A stretch of DNA of 26,407 nucleotides from an uncultured Prevotella sp. (GCA_934230115.1 CAKQEI010000035.1:1-26407); one strand, 5' to 3'; positions 16,336 through 25,680 are shown, counted from the first letter of the stretch. Translations and numbers: made by a program. The notes: generated by a model from the sequence alone, not told the origin.

Positions 16336-19300
16336 ATGGAGATAAAGGAAATAAGTAAATTATATGAAGCCCTGCCACAGTGCGGGGCTTTTTTGAAAGC
16401 TATTGGCGACAAGTCGGTGAGGCATGTGTTTCTTAAGGGAATGCTTGCCTCATCGGCTTCTGTGTTTTTTGCTGCCGTAGCAGGCAAGAAGAGCAAGAAG
16501 GAGCAGCCGCTTACTGCTGTCTTCGTGCTTCAGGATAATGATGAGGCTGGATATTTCTATCACGACCTCACGCAGATACTTGGCACCGACAACGTGCTCT
16601 TCTATCCCTCGTCCTATCGTAGGGCTGTGAAGTACGGACAGCGCGACTCTGCCAACGAGATATTGCGCACCGAGGCTCTTAGCCGACTTGCGGCTGTTGA
16701 GGGCAAAGGCAAGAGGTCGGATTCATCTGCCAAGAGTCAGCAGGGCGCATATCTGTATGTTGTCACATGTCCTGAGGCATTGAGCGAACTTGTTGTCTCA
16801 AAGCGCCGACTCGATGAGCGTACCATAAACATTGCCGTTGGCGACATCGTGAATCTTGCCGACTTGGGTCGCCAATTGCGCGAGTTTGGCTTTAAGGAAG
16901 AGGATTATGTGTACGAGCCTGGTCAGTTTGCCATGCGCGGAAGTATTGTCGATGTCTATTCCTATTCGTCTGAGCTGCCTTTCCGCATCGACTTCTTTGG
17001 CGACGAGGTAGACACTATACGCACGTTTGAGGTGGCAGACCAGTTGTCGAAGGACCATAAGAAGGACATTCAGATTGTGCCCGAACTGGCTCAGATTGTA
17101 GAGGACAAGCAGCCCTTCACGGCTCTCTTGCCCGACGATGCCACGCTTGTGATAAAGGACCGCTTGTATCTCTGCTCCGCAGTAGAGAAGATTTACGACG
17201 AGGGCTTCTCGTCGCAGGCTCTTGCATCGCGGCTTGAGGGTGCCACGGAGATGGAACAGGAACAGATAATGCGCGACATGCGCAAGGAGAACAATCTTGT
17301 GTCGGGTGTGCGCTTCCGCGAAGAGATATGCAAGTTTCGCTTTGTGGAGTTCGGACCACAGCCTACAGGCACTCCTCAGGCAACCATTGCCTTCAGCATC
17401 TCTCCCCAACCGCTCTTCCACAAAAACTTTGAATTGCTCGCCAAGACTCTTGAGGACTATCTCCTGCAAGGCTACAAACTCTATATCCTTGCCGATTCCG
17501 AGAAACAGACACGCCGCTTGAAGGAGATATTCGAAAGCGATGAGTTGAAGGCGTTGCGCAATATCCATCACGACAAGTCGCCTAATTCCGAGGCTTTGTC
17601 TGTGGCCGATCGTCTGGAGTTTACTCCCGTCGACCATACTCTTCATGAGGGCTTTGCCGACAACGATCTTCGTCTGTGCTTCTTCACCGACCATCAGATC
17701 TTCGACCGTTTCCATAAATACAACCTCAAGTCGGATAAGGCCCGCACGGGCAAAATGGCTCTCACCATGAAGGAGTTGCAGGAGATGGAGCCTGGCGACT
17801 TCATTGTGCATATCGACTTTGGCATTGGCAAGTTTGGCGGTTTGGTGCGTGTGCCTGTGGGCGACACCTATCAGGAGGTGATACGCATCTACTATCAGCG
17901 TGGCGACATAGTGGATGTGAGCATACATTCTTTATATAAGATTTCCAAGTATCGCCGTTCCGACACTGGCGAGCCTCCTCGCCTGAGCACTCTTGGCACC
18001 GGAGCTTGGGACCGCCTGAAGGAGCGCACCAAGAAGCGCATAAAGGACATAGCGCGCGACCTCATAAAGCTTTATGCCAAGCGTCGGCATGAGAAGGGAT
18101 TTGCCTTCACTGCCGATTCTTACTTGCAGCACGAGCTTGAGGCGTCGTTCCTTTACGAGGACACTCCCGACCAGTCGCGTGCCACACAGGATGTTAAGGC
18201 GGATATGGAATCGGCTCGACCTATGGACCGTCTTGTGTGTGGCGATGTAGGCTTTGGCAAGACAGAGGTGGCTATACGCGCTGCCTTCAAGGCGGCTACC
18301 GATGGCAAGCAGGTGGCTGTGCTTGTGCCTACCACGGTGCTTGCCTTTCAGCACTACAAGACATTCCGCGACCGACTTAAGGATATGCCCGTGCGTGTGG
18401 ACTATCTCTCGCGTGCCCGCTCGGCTAAGCAGACGCGTGAGGTGCTTGCCGACCTTAAGGAGGGCAAGATCGACATCCTCATTGGTACACATAAACTCTT
18501 GGGCAAGTCGGTGGAATGGCACGACCTTGGTTTGCTTGTCATTGACGAGGAGCATAAGTTTGGTGTGGCTACTAAGGAGAAGTTGCGCAAACTGAAGACC
18601 AACATCGACACGCTCACCATGTCTGCCACGCCTATTCCCCGCACTTTGCAGTTCTCGCTTATGGGTGCTCGCGACATGAGCATCATCCGCACTCCGCCAC
18701 CCAACCGCTATCCTGTGCAAACCGACCTTGGTGTGTTCAGTCATGAGATAATAGCCGATGCCATCAACTTCGAGATGTCGCGCAATGGTCAGGTGTACTT
18801 CGTCAACAATCGTATTTCCAATCTGCCCGAGATTGCTGCTATGATTCATAAGTATGTGCCCGATGCCCGTGTGGCGATAGGCCACGGACAGATGAGTCCC
18901 GAGGAACTTGAGAAGATTATCATTGGGTTTATGGACTACGACTACGACGTGCTGCTCTCCACTACAATCGTGGAGAATGGCATCGACATAAGCAATGCCA
19001 ACACCATCATCATCAACGATGCCCATAAGTTTGGCTTGTCCGACTTGCATCAGATGCGCGGACGTGTGGGACGTTCCAACCGCAAGGCTTTCTGCTATCT
19101 CTTGGCTCCTCCTAAGTCGGCACTCACTCCCGAGGCACGCCGCAGACTTGAGGCATTGGAGAATTTCTCTGAGCTTGGCAGCGGTTTCAATCTTGCCATG
19201 CAGGATCTTGACATACGTGGAGCGGGCAATCTGCTTGGGGCAGAGCAGAGCGGATTTATGGAGGACCTTGGCTATGAGACCTATCAGAAAATTCTGAATC

Positions 19301-19848
19301 AGGCTGTCACTGAGCTTAAGAACGATGAATTCCAGGATGTCTATGCCGAAGAGATTGCCCAGGGTAGGGAAATCTCGGGTGATGAGTTTGTGGAGGACTG
19401 CTCAGTTGAGAGCGATCTTGAGATGTACTTCCCCGAATGCTATGTGCCTGGTTCCTCAGAGCGAATGTTGCTCTATCGCGAACTCGACAATATAGAGGAC
19501 GACCAACAGCTCGATGCCTATCGACAACGGCTTGCCGACCGCTTCGGTCCTTTGCCTCGCGAAGGTGAGGAACTGCTGCAGGTAGTTCCGCTTCGACGCC
19601 TTGGCAAACGGCTTGGCTGCGAGAAGATAATCCTTAAGCAGGGTAGGATGCAGATGCAGTTTGTGTCCAATCCCGACTCTGCCTACTATCGCAGTCAGGC
19701 GTTCGGACGTGCGCTCAACTATATTGGCACGCACACTCGGCGCTGCAATCTTAAGGAGGTCAACGGCAAACGCTCTATGGTGATAACAGGCATTCCTACA
19801 GTGAAAGATGCTGTGGATGTATTGACCGAAATCACGAAAATGCCTTGA
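16336..19848 (+). CDS. mfd: transcription-repair coupling factor
   Basis: This 1170-residue superfamily 2 translocase removes RNA polymerase stalled at DNA damage and recruits UvrA. Order: UvrB-like N-terminal modules (about 1-450), the RNA-polymerase-interacting domain (about 470-560, near GDFIVHIDFGIGKFGG), motor with Walker A GDVGFGKT (636-643), DEEH (737-740), SATPIPRT, a second RecA fold with QMRGRVGRS and the TRG motif area, and a C-terminal UvrA-interaction domain ending near 1170. The frame is open upstream to ATG 16294 inside the glycosyltransferase gene; ATG 16336, 8 bases after that gene's stop, gives the family's usual start MEIKEIS. It probably shares a transcript with the glycosyltransferase. 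Confidence 0.96.
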   Translation: MEIKEISKLYEALPQCGAFLKAIGDKSVRHVFLKGMLASSASVFFAAVAGKKSKKEQPLTAVFVLQDNDEAGYFYHDLTQILGTDNVLFYPSSYRRAVKYGQRDSANEILRTEALSRLAAVEGKGKRSDSSAKSQQGAYLYVVTCPEALSELVVSKRRLDERTINIAVGDIVNLADLGRQLREFGFKEEDYVYEPGQFAMRGSIVDVYSYSSELPFRIDFFGDEVDTIRTFEVADQLSKDHKKDIQIVPELAQIVEDKQPFTALLPDDATLVIKDRLYLCSAVEKIYDEGFSSQALASRLEGATEMEQEQIMRDMRKENNLVSGVRFREEICKFRFVEFGPQPTGTPQATIAFSISPQPLFHKNFELLAKTLEDYLLQGYKLYILADSEKQTRRLKEIFESDELKALRNIHHDKSPNSEALSVADRLEFTPVDHTLHEGFADNDLRLCFFTDHQIFDRFHKYNLKSDKARTGKMALTMKELQEMEPGDFIVHIDFGIGKFGGLVRVPVGDTYQEVIRIYYQRGDIVDVSIHSLYKISKYRRSDTGEPPRLSTLGTGAWDRLKERTKKRIKDIARDLIKLYAKRRHEKGFAFTADSYLQHELEASFLYEDTPDQSRATQDVKADMESARPMDRLVCGDVGFGKTEVAIRAAFKAATDGKQVAVLVPTTVLAFQHYKTFRDRLKDMPVRVDYLSRARSAKQTREVLADLKEGKIDILIGTHKLLGKSVEWHDLGLLVIDEEHKFGVATKEKLRKLKTNIDTLTMSATPIPRTLQFSLMGARDMSIIRTPPPNRYPVQTDLGVFSHEIIADAINFEMSRNGQVYFVNNRISNLPEIAAMIHKYVPDARVAIGHGQMSPEELEKIIIGFMDYDYDVLLSTTIVENGIDISNANTIIINDAHKFGLSDLHQMRGRVGRSNRKAFCYLLAPPKSALTPEARRRLEALENFSELGSGFNLAMQDLDIRGAGNLLGAEQSGFMEDLGYETYQKILNQAVTELKNDEFQDVYAEEIAQGREISGDEFVEDCSVESDLEMYFPECYVPGSSERMLLYRELDNIEDDQQLDAYRQRLADRFGPLPREGEELLQVVPLRRLGKRLGCEKIILKQGRMQMQFVSNPDSAYYRSQAFGRALNYIGTHTRRCNLKEVNGKRSMVITGIPTVKDAVDVLTEITKMP

Positions 19849-19875
19849 TTTGTTAAAATAATTAATATAAAGTTG

Positions 19876-19905
19876 ATTGTATTTGGAAATAAAACTATAC
19901 CTTTG
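19876..19905 (+). promoter_or_regulatory. promoter for the TonB-dependent receptor
   Basis: ATTG (19876-19879), 18 bases, then TACCTTTG (19898-19905). The -33 element has one mismatch to TTTG. Leader to ATG 19945 about 33 bases. No cobalamin riboswitch is recognisable in this short (96-base) gap. Confidence 0.6.
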
Positions 19906-19944
19906 CCCGCTCAAAAGTATTAATTAACATTTATAATCAACTTT

Positions 19945-21984
19945 ATGCAAAGACAAAGATTTATGACAGGCCGCGAGGCTTTGCGCTTCAAGCATTTCAC
20001 ACGCAGAAGCTACGCCCTGTTCAGCTGCATTGGCAGGGAAGTGATTGTCTGCACCCTTAGCGTGGCAACTTTAACCTACGCCAAGGCCGAAGGCATCAGC
20101 ACCAACCCGGTAAATAATGTAGCTGCGACCGACTCTTTGTATTGTGATGAAGTGAAGCTCGATGAGGTGACAGTCACCTCATCGCGTGCTCCGCTTACAG
20201 CATTGCAGTCGGCCAAGATTGTCTCTGTTATCTCACGCGACGATATTCAGCGTGCGGAGGTAGCGAGTGTTAACGATCTCTTGAAGTTAGCCACGGGCGT
20301 GGATGTCCGTCAGCGCGGTGGCTTTGGTGTACAGACGGACATTAGCATCAACGGTGGCACGTTCGACCAGATTACTATTCTATTGAATGGTGTGAATATC
20401 TCAAGTCCGCAGACTGGTCATAACGCAGCCGATTTCCCAGTTTCTCTTTCTGATATTGAGCGCATAGAGGTTCTCGAGGGTGCTTCGGCACGTGTGTTCG
20501 GTTCTTCTGCCTTTAATGGTGCCATCAATATCGTCACTCGTTCCGACAATGAGTCAAATATACGTCTGTCGGCAGAGGGTGGTTCGTTCGGAACATTCGG
20601 TGGTGATTTTGGTGTTAATCTTAAGACAGGCAACCTTAGCCAGAAGCTCAGTGGTGGATATACCCAGAGCGATGGTGGCACTGTCAATTCCGACTTCAAG
20701 CGTCGTCGTGCCTATTACATGGGTGGCTATACTTCGCGATATGCCGACCTCACATGGCAGGGTGGACTCTCCTCGCAGGATTATGGAGCGTCTACATTCT
20801 ACAGTGCTAAGTTTAATAACCAGTGGGAGGCCACACGCCGTATTATTGCGTCGGCACAGGCTGACATAAAACCATTGGGCAACGACAATCTCGTTTTCTC
20901 TCCCCTGCTATATTGGCATCGTGATGTCGACCATTACCAGCTGACACGTGGCAAGGAGGGTGCCAAGAATGGCGAGAATTACCACCGCACCGATGTTTAT
21001 GGAGCTTCGCTCAATGCCCATGCTACATGGCTTCTTGGCAAGACAGCCATTGGCTTCGACCTCCGCAAGGAGCACATTATGAGTACTGCTTATGGCGATT
21101 TGTTGCCTGAGTCCGACTGGTCTTCAATACATGGCACCAACCGTAAGTACGACCATCGTGGCGACCGCACCAACACGAGTCTCTTCCTTGAGCATAATGT
21201 CATTCTTGGTGGATTCACATTGTCGGCTGGTGTGTTGGCCAATCGCAACACTGCTCTTGACAACGACTTCCGTTTCTATCCAGGTGTCGACGTTTCCTAT
21301 CGTCCTAATGATTCTTGGAAGTTCTATGCCTCATGGAACAAGGCTTTGCGTGTGCCCACCTACACCGACCTTTACACCAACAACTCTGTGCAGCAGGGCG
21401 ACCTTGACCTTAAACCAGAGAAGAACTCAATGTTCAAGATTGGCGCTCGCTTCCGTCATTCGGGTGTTGAGGCTTTGGTTAGCGGCTTCTACTCAAAGGG
21501 TACCGACATCATCGACTGGGTGTATACCACTGAGGAGCGCGGCAAATACCACGCTATGAATATCGGTAAACTCGACAACATGGGTTATAATGCCGACCTT
21601 ACCTTGCACATGCAGGAGATAGTGCCAGGCTCTTTCATCACTCGCGTCAAGCTTGGCTATGCCTATATCCATCAAGACCACTCCACCGCTCGTCCGGTAT
21701 ATGGCTCGCTCTATGCCTTGGAGTATCTTCGTCATAAGGCCACTTTCCAGCTCGACCATAATATATGGAGCCGACTCTCTGCCTCATGGGCTGTGCGTTG
21801 GCAGGAGCGTATGAATGGATATACGCCATATACAAAGGTCGACCTTAAGGTGCAATGGACTGCTCCCACATATAATATATATGTAAAGGCAGACAACCTT
21901 ACCGCCCATCGCTACTACGACCTTGGTGCTGTGCGCCAGCCAGGATTGTGGATAATGGCAGGTGCAAGCTTTATAATTAATTAA
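19945..21984 (+). CDS. TonB-dependent outer-membrane receptor (BtuB/CirA-like)
   Basis: This 679-residue receptor has a long basic N-terminus (1-30), a hydrophobic segment ending in TLTYAKA|EG (about 32-48), a TonB-box-like LDEVTVTSSR (72-81), a plug domain (about 82-200, with RQRGGFGVQTDISINGG and RIEVLEGASARVFGSSAFNG) and a 22-strand-type barrel to the end. It lacks the carboxypeptidase-like domain of SusC proteins, so it resembles cobalamin, siderophore or metal receptors rather than glycan importers. The ligand cannot be assigned. The presence of a B12-dependent methionine synthase helper 6 kb upstream is only a weak hint toward corrinoids. Its stop overlaps the convergent gene's stop by four bases. 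Confidence 0.88.
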   Translation: MQRQRFMTGREALRFKHFTRRSYALFSCIGREVIVCTLSVATLTYAKAEGISTNPVNNVAATDSLYCDEVKLDEVTVTSSRAPLTALQSAKIVSVISRDDIQRAEVASVNDLLKLATGVDVRQRGGFGVQTDISINGGTFDQITILLNGVNISSPQTGHNAADFPVSLSDIERIEVLEGASARVFGSSAFNGAINIVTRSDNESNIRLSAEGGSFGTFGGDFGVNLKTGNLSQKLSGGYTQSDGGTVNSDFKRRRAYYMGGYTSRYADLTWQGGLSSQDYGASTFYSAKFNNQWEATRRIIASAQADIKPLGNDNLVFSPLLYWHRDVDHYQLTRGKEGAKNGENYHRTDVYGASLNAHATWLLGKTAIGFDLRKEHIMSTAYGDLLPESDWSSIHGTNRKYDHRGDRTNTSLFLEHNVILGGFTLSAGVLANRNTALDNDFRFYPGVDVSYRPNDSWKFYASWNKALRVPTYTDLYTNNSVQQGDLDLKPEKNSMFKIGARFRHSGVEALVSGFYSKGTDIIDWVYTTEERGKYHAMNIGKLDNMGYNADLTLHMQEIVPGSFITRVKLGYAYIHQDHSTARPVYGSLYALEYLRHKATFQLDHNIWSRLSASWAVRWQERMNGYTPYTKVDLKVQWTAPTYNIYVKADNLTAHRYYDLGAVRQPGLWIMAGASFIIN

Positions 21985-23171
21985 AGAATTCTCCATCCCA
22001 CACCCAGCATCAAGTGCTTGGGGGTATGGAAATTGTTCAGTGTATAACCTATATGCACAAGTGCATGTTTGGTTACATTTACTTTCAGGGCAAGAATTTC
22101 GTAGGCTCCGCCAAATTCACCGGTGCCATTCACGAAGTTCTTGCCTATACCAAAGTTTATGTTGAAGTAAGGCATGGCAAATTCAGCGCGTGCCGAAAGC
22201 CCTAATGTCATTTGTTTTGTAGCCGACGGTCTGCGGTATTGGTCGTTGGTGTCAGGGTCTATATAGTCAACATCGTAATACAGTTTGGCAGAGCGGTCGT
22301 ACACTCCGTCAAGCGACACACCAAGCTTCAACCAATGGTTTAACTTGTAAAGAGGGTTGAAGTTGAATCCCATCACCGATGCCTTTCCTTCCAATGCGTA
22401 GGGATAACCATCCTCGTAGATGCCACGCTGTCGCCATGCTCCATAGAGTATGATGTCGTAGTTGATGCTATGCTCCGTAGGTGGCAACTGTTCATGTCTA
22501 TGTGCAAGACGCGATTGCCGGCGGTTTATGTAGTAGGCTGCACCCAATCGCAATGCCACAGTGTTCAGTCCGAGATTGGGAAACTGTGTGTTGCCATTGG
22601 AATAGTGGGCTGCGTTTATGCCGAAGTTCAAGTCCACATGTCGCGACAATATCCAGCGCAAGTATAGTTCAAGACCTATGTATGCTGTTACCTTCGAGCC
22701 TATCACACGGTTGTCAGGATTTCTCTCCTCGTTGTATGGGTTCCATCCAAAGGCCAGTCCTAAGTTCCACTCGTAATTTAAGGCAAGGCGGTTGCTTAGG
22801 CTTGCTATGCGTGCTCCTTGCAGCAGATACACACTCACGGGGTTGCCCAACTGTGGGTTGAAGTCGTTATACGCCACGCCAATACCCTGATATGCGTCAC
22901 GGTAGATGCGTGCCTGCTCACTCTCTTCGGGAGCCGAGAAGGCATATTTCAAGTGATAGCCCATGTCATGGTTCATGGTTCTCACCTCTGGGTTGTTGCC
23001 TTTAAGGAAGTCGTTGGTATGCAGAATAGCTCCTGGTCTGTAGTCAAGTATCAACTGGTGTACATAGTGGCTGGTGGCAGTAGTGGCGGTGTCTGCTTCG
23101 TTAGCCTTGCATACTGTTGCCATGAAGACAAGCACTATAATGCTATATATATAATAAGGTGTAAATTTCAT
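21981..23171 (-). CDS. acyloxyacyl hydrolase / PagL-like lipid A deacylase family outer-membrane protein
   Basis: This 396-residue protein begins with a signal peptide (1-23, MKFTPYYIYSII then VCKA|NE) and continues with alternating beta-strand pattern typical of a small barrel. The signature HYSNG followed by PNLGLN (His189, Ser191 and Asn192) matches the H-x-S-N active-site motif of PagL, which removes the 3-O-linked acyl chain from lipid A. The frame extends to a TTG at 23243, but that codon sits inside the -7 promoter box, so ATG 23171 is chosen. Residue 203, where P. aeruginosa PagL has its catalytic Glu140, is Asn here. The C-terminal half is longer than classical PagL. Confidence 0.78.
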   Translation of the reverse strand: MKFTPYYIYSIIVLVFMATVCKANEADTATTATSHYVHQLILDYRPGAILHTNDFLKGNNPEVRTMNHDMGYHLKYAFSAPEESEQARIYRDAYQGIGVAYNDFNPQLGNPVSVYLLQGARIASLSNRLALNYEWNLGLAFGWNPYNEERNPDNRVIGSKVTAYIGLELYLRWILSRHVDLNFGINAAHYSNGNTQFPNLGLNTVALRLGAAYYINRRQSRLAHRHEQLPPTEHSINYDIILYGAWRQRGIYEDGYPYALEGKASVMGFNFNPLYKLNHWLKLGVSLDGVYDRSAKLYYDVDYIDPDTNDQYRRPSATKQMTLGLSARAEFAMPYFNINFGIGKNFVNGTGEFGGAYEILALKVNVTKHALVHIGYTLNNFHTPKHLMLGVGWRIL

Positions 23172-23240
23172 TTTCTTCTGTGGTTTATATTTTTCATAGT
23201 CCGACCACGACCGTTTCCTTCGTCTTGGTCTATTGACATG

Positions 23241-23248
23241 CAAATTTA
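23241..23248 (-). promoter_or_regulatory. -7 promoter box for the PagL-like gene
   Basis: On the minus strand 23248-23241 reads TAAATTTG, fitting TAnnTTTG; the -33 region is weak. Transcription would start near 23235, leaving a leader of about 64 bases to ATG 23171. Confidence 0.55.
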
Positions 23249-23319
23249 CTTAGAATAATGCAATTATTGTCATACTAAGTAATAAAAATCCCTCTATGTG
23301 CCATATTGACAGGTGTAGT

Positions 23320-23336
23320 CTGACAACGTTTGTCAG
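23320..23336. promoter_or_regulatory. palindrome upstream of dnaK
   Basis: CTGACAA and TTGTCAG are perfect 7-base arms around a 3-base centre (CGT). A further TTGACA lies nearby at 23306-23311. It is 23 bases upstream of the sigma-54-like element and in the gap between divergent genes, so it could be an operator for dnaK or for the PagL-like gene. Confidence 0.5.
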
Positions 23337-23358
23337 TATTTTCTTCCAACAGGTGGTT

Positions 23359-23375
23359 TTGGCACGCCATTTGTA
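23359..23375 (+). promoter_or_regulatory. candidate sigma-54 (RpoN) type -24/-12 promoter for dnaK
   Basis: TTGGCACG (23359-23366), four bases, then TTGTA (23371-23375) matches TTGGCACG-N4-TTGCA at all but one position (GT instead of GC at -12), with the required spacing. It predicts a start near 23386 and a leader of about 105 bases. No TAnnTTTG box with correct spacing is visible in the 248-base gap. Confidence 0.45.
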
Positions 23376-23491
23376 TATAATAAGGCGAACGCGGTTCTGA
23401 GTTTACGGAATAAGCAAATACGAAGTGTTCTTGGAAGAAGCGTTCATATAGTAATTAACAAATAAGAAATAAAAAATAAAAAAATACAACT

Positions 23492-25396
23492 ATGGGAAAG
23501 ATTATTGGAATCGACTTAGGTACTACAAACTCTTGTGTTGCCGTTTTTGAGGGCAACGAACCAGTAGTAATCGCCAACAGCGAAGGCAAGCGCACAACTC
23601 CTTCTATCGTTGGTTTCGTAAAGGACGGTGAACGTAAGGTAGGCGATCCTGCAAAGCGTCAGGCTATCACCAATCCTAATAACACCGTATATTCTATCAA
23701 GCGCTTCATGGGTGAGACCTATGAGCAGTGCTCTAAGGAGGTTACACGTGTTCCGTTCACTGTTGTCAACGAGGGTGGCTATCCACGTGTCGACATCGAC
23801 GGTCGCAAGTATACTCCGCAGGAAATCTCAGCTATGGTGCTTCAGAAGATGAAGAAGACTGCTGAGGATTATCTCGGTCAGGAGGTTACAGACGCAGTTA
23901 TCACTGTTCCTGCTTACTTCTCTGATTCACAGCGTCAGGCTACCAAGGAGGCAGGTCAGATTGCAGGTCTCAACGTTCGTCGTATCGTTAACGAGCCTAC
24001 TGCTGCTGCTCTTGCTTACGGTGTAGACAAGGCTAATAAGGATATGAAGATTGCTGTGTTCGACCTTGGTGGTGGTACATTCGATATCTCAATCCTTGAG
24101 TTCGGTGGTGGTGTATTTGAGGTTCTCTCTACCAATGGTGATACTCACCTCGGTGGTGACGACTTCGATCAGGTTATCATCGACTGGCTTGTTAATGGCT
24201 TCAAGGCCGACGAGGGCATCGATCTCTCTAAGGATCCAATGGCTATGCAGCGCTTGAAGGAGGCTGCCGAGAAGGCTAAGATCGAGCTTTCAAGCACAAC
24301 ATCTACCGAGATCAACCTTCCGTATATCTCAGCCGAGGGTGGAGTGCCAAAGCACTTGGTTAAGACATTGACCCGTTCACAATTCGAGCAGCTTGCCCAC
24401 AACCTTATCCAGGCATGTCTTGTTCCTTGTCAGAACGCTATGCGCGACGCTAAGCTCCAGACAAGCGACATCGATGAGGTTATCCTCGTGGGTGGTTCAA
24501 GCCGTATACCTGCTGTTCAGACTCTCGTTAAGAACTACTTCGGCAAGGAGCCTTCAAAGGGTGTTAATCCTGATGAGGTTGTAGCCGTAGGTGCTTCTAT
24601 CCAGGGTGCTATCCTTAACAAGGAGAGCGGTGTAGGCGACATCGTATTGCTCGACGTTACTCCTCTTACTCTCGGTATCGAGACTATGGGTGGTGTAATG
24701 ACAAAGCTTATCGACGCAAACACAACTATCCCTGCAAAGAAGAGTGAGGTATTCTCAACAGCTGTCGACAACCAGACTGCCGTAACAATTCACGTGCTTC
24801 AGGGCGAGCGTCCTATGGCTGCTCAGAACAAGTCTATCGGTCAGTTCAACCTTGAGGGTATTGCTCCAGCTCGTCGTGGTGTTCCTCAGATTGAGGTTAC
24901 ATTCGATATCGATGCCAACGGTATCCTTAATGTTTCTGCCAAGGATAAGGCTACTGGCAAGGAGCAGGCCATCCGCATTGAGGCTTCTTCTGGCTTGAGC
25001 AAGGAGGAAATCGACCGCATGAAGGCTGAGGCTGAGCAGAATGCTGCTTCTGACAAGGCTGAGCGCGAGAAGATTGACAAGCTCAATCAGGCTGACTCAA
25101 TGATCTTCACTACCGAGAACTTCCTTAAGGACAACGGTGATAAGATTCCTGCTGACAAGAAGCCAGGCATCGAGCAGGCTCTCCAGCAGCTTAAGGATGC
25201 CCACAAGGCAGCCGATGTTGCAGCTATCGACTCTGCTATTGCCAACCTCAACAATGTTATGCAGGCTGCTTCTGCACAGATGTATCAGGGTGGCGCACAG
25301 CCAGGTGCAGGTGCTCAGGCAGGTGCACAGCAGCAGGCTGACAACGCTAAGGGCGATGAGACAATTCAGGATGCTGACTTCGAGGAGGTGAAGTAA
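23492..25396 (+). CDS. dnaK: molecular chaperone DnaK (Hsp70)
   Basis: This 634-residue protein is full length. The ATPase domain (1 to about 380) opens with [13 protein letters not shown] and contains [10 protein letters not shown] and [10 protein letters not shown]; the linker [10 protein letters not shown] leads to the substrate-binding beta domain ([29 protein letters not shown] region) and a helical lid. The C-terminus is a Gly/Ala/Gln-rich tail ending DADFEEVK, the bacterial EEVD-like end. It refolds and protects proteins with DnaJ and GrpE, neither of which is adjacent. Codons such as GCT, CGT, GTT and ATC are much more frequent than in neighbours, as expected for very high expression. 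It has its own long leader and strong terminators. Confidence 0.98.
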   Translation: MGKIIGIDLGTTNSCVAVFEGNEPVVIANSEGKRTTPSIVGFVKDGERKVGDPAKRQAITNPNNTVYSIKRFMGETYEQCSKEVTRVPFTVVNEGGYPRVDIDGRKYTPQEISAMVLQKMKKTAEDYLGQEVTDAVITVPAYFSDSQRQATKEAGQIAGLNVRRIVNEPTAAALAYGVDKANKDMKIAVFDLGGGTFDISILEFGGGVFEVLSTNGDTHLGGDDFDQVIIDWLVNGFKADEGIDLSKDPMAMQRLKEAAEKAKIELSSTTSTEINLPYISAEGGVPKHLVKTLTRSQFEQLAHNLIQACLVPCQNAMRDAKLQTSDIDEVILVGGSSRIPAVQTLVKNYFGKEPSKGVNPDEVVAVGASIQGAILNKESGVGDIVLLDVTPLTLGIETMGGVMTKLIDANTTIPAKKSEVFSTAVDNQTAVTIHVLQGERPMAAQNKSIGQFNLEGIAPARRGVPQIEVTFDIDANGILNVSAKDKATGKEQAIRIEASSGLSKEEIDRMKAEAEQNAASDKAEREKIDKLNQADSMIFTTENFLKDNGDKIPADKKPGIEQALQQLKDAHKAADVAAIDSAIANLNNVMQAASAQMYQGGAQPGAGAQAGAQQQADNAKGDETIQDADFEEVK

Positions 25397-25426
25397 TCTC
25401 CTTTCTGCGTAAAGCAAGAAAAGTTT

Positions 25427-25444
25427 ACAGAGCATCGGCTCTGT
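25427..25444 (+). terminator. first hairpin after dnaK
   Basis: ACAGAGC (25427-25433) pairs with GCTCTGT (25438-25444) around loop ATCG. It has no T run directly after, so it may protect the 3' end or assist the stronger hairpin just downstream. Confidence 0.5.
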
Positions 25445-25458
25445 GAAATATAAATAAT

Positions 25459-25507
25459 AAAAGGTGTACAACAGGAAACGAATAGTTTTGAGTTGTACAC
25501 CTTTTTT
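25459..25507 (+). terminator. intrinsic terminator of dnaK
   Basis: AAAAGGTGTACAAC (25459-25472) pairs perfectly with GTTGTACACCTTTT (25492-25505) across a 19-base loop and runs into six T. The A/T arms make it potentially bidirectional. Confidence 0.9.
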
Positions 25508-25563
25508 GTTATTTATCTGTGAGTCTTCTATCATATCATTATAACTTAAATACATCAATCAAT

Positions 25564-25680
25564 ATGGATACAATAAAGTCTTATATCAAAACATTGTCTC
25601 AGCTAATCACTTTAAAAGAAAGAGACGATGGAAAAAAGAACAAGACAATGGCGTCGCCGTCAGGCTGCGCGAGTATTTAA
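25564..25680 (+). CDS. possible 38-residue small ORF overlapping the CxCxxC gene
   Basis: ATG 25564 opens a 38-codon frame starting MDTIKSYIKTLSQLITLKER and ending at TAA 25678-25680. It overlaps the next gene's start (25628) in another frame. Its first 20 residues look like an amphipathic helix, while the overlapping part does not look protein-like. It could be a leader peptide coupling translation of the next gene, or chance. Confidence 0.25.
   Translation: MDTIKSYIKTLSQLITLKERDDGKKNKTMASPSGCASI

Noticed and set aside
16798..19050. Long open frames of about 370 residues antisense to mfd
   Set aside because: They mirror the strongly biased codons of mfd and contain no recognisable domain; mfd itself is unmistakable.
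21960..21990. AT-rich pseudo-palindrome at the junction of the convergent TonB and PagL-like genes as a terminator
   Set aside because: Arms are short and imperfect with only A/T pairs; no stable stem is evident.
23172..23243. Upstream TTG start adding a 24-residue basic stretch to the PagL-like protein
   Set aside because: It overlaps the TAAATTTG promoter box and would bury the signal peptide; ATG 23171 gives a normal signal peptide.
23376..23381. TATAAT-like hexamer upstream of dnaK as a classical -10 box
   Set aside because: The nearest -35-like TTGGCA is only 11 bases away, and Bacteroidetes primary sigma factors use TAnnTTTG instead.
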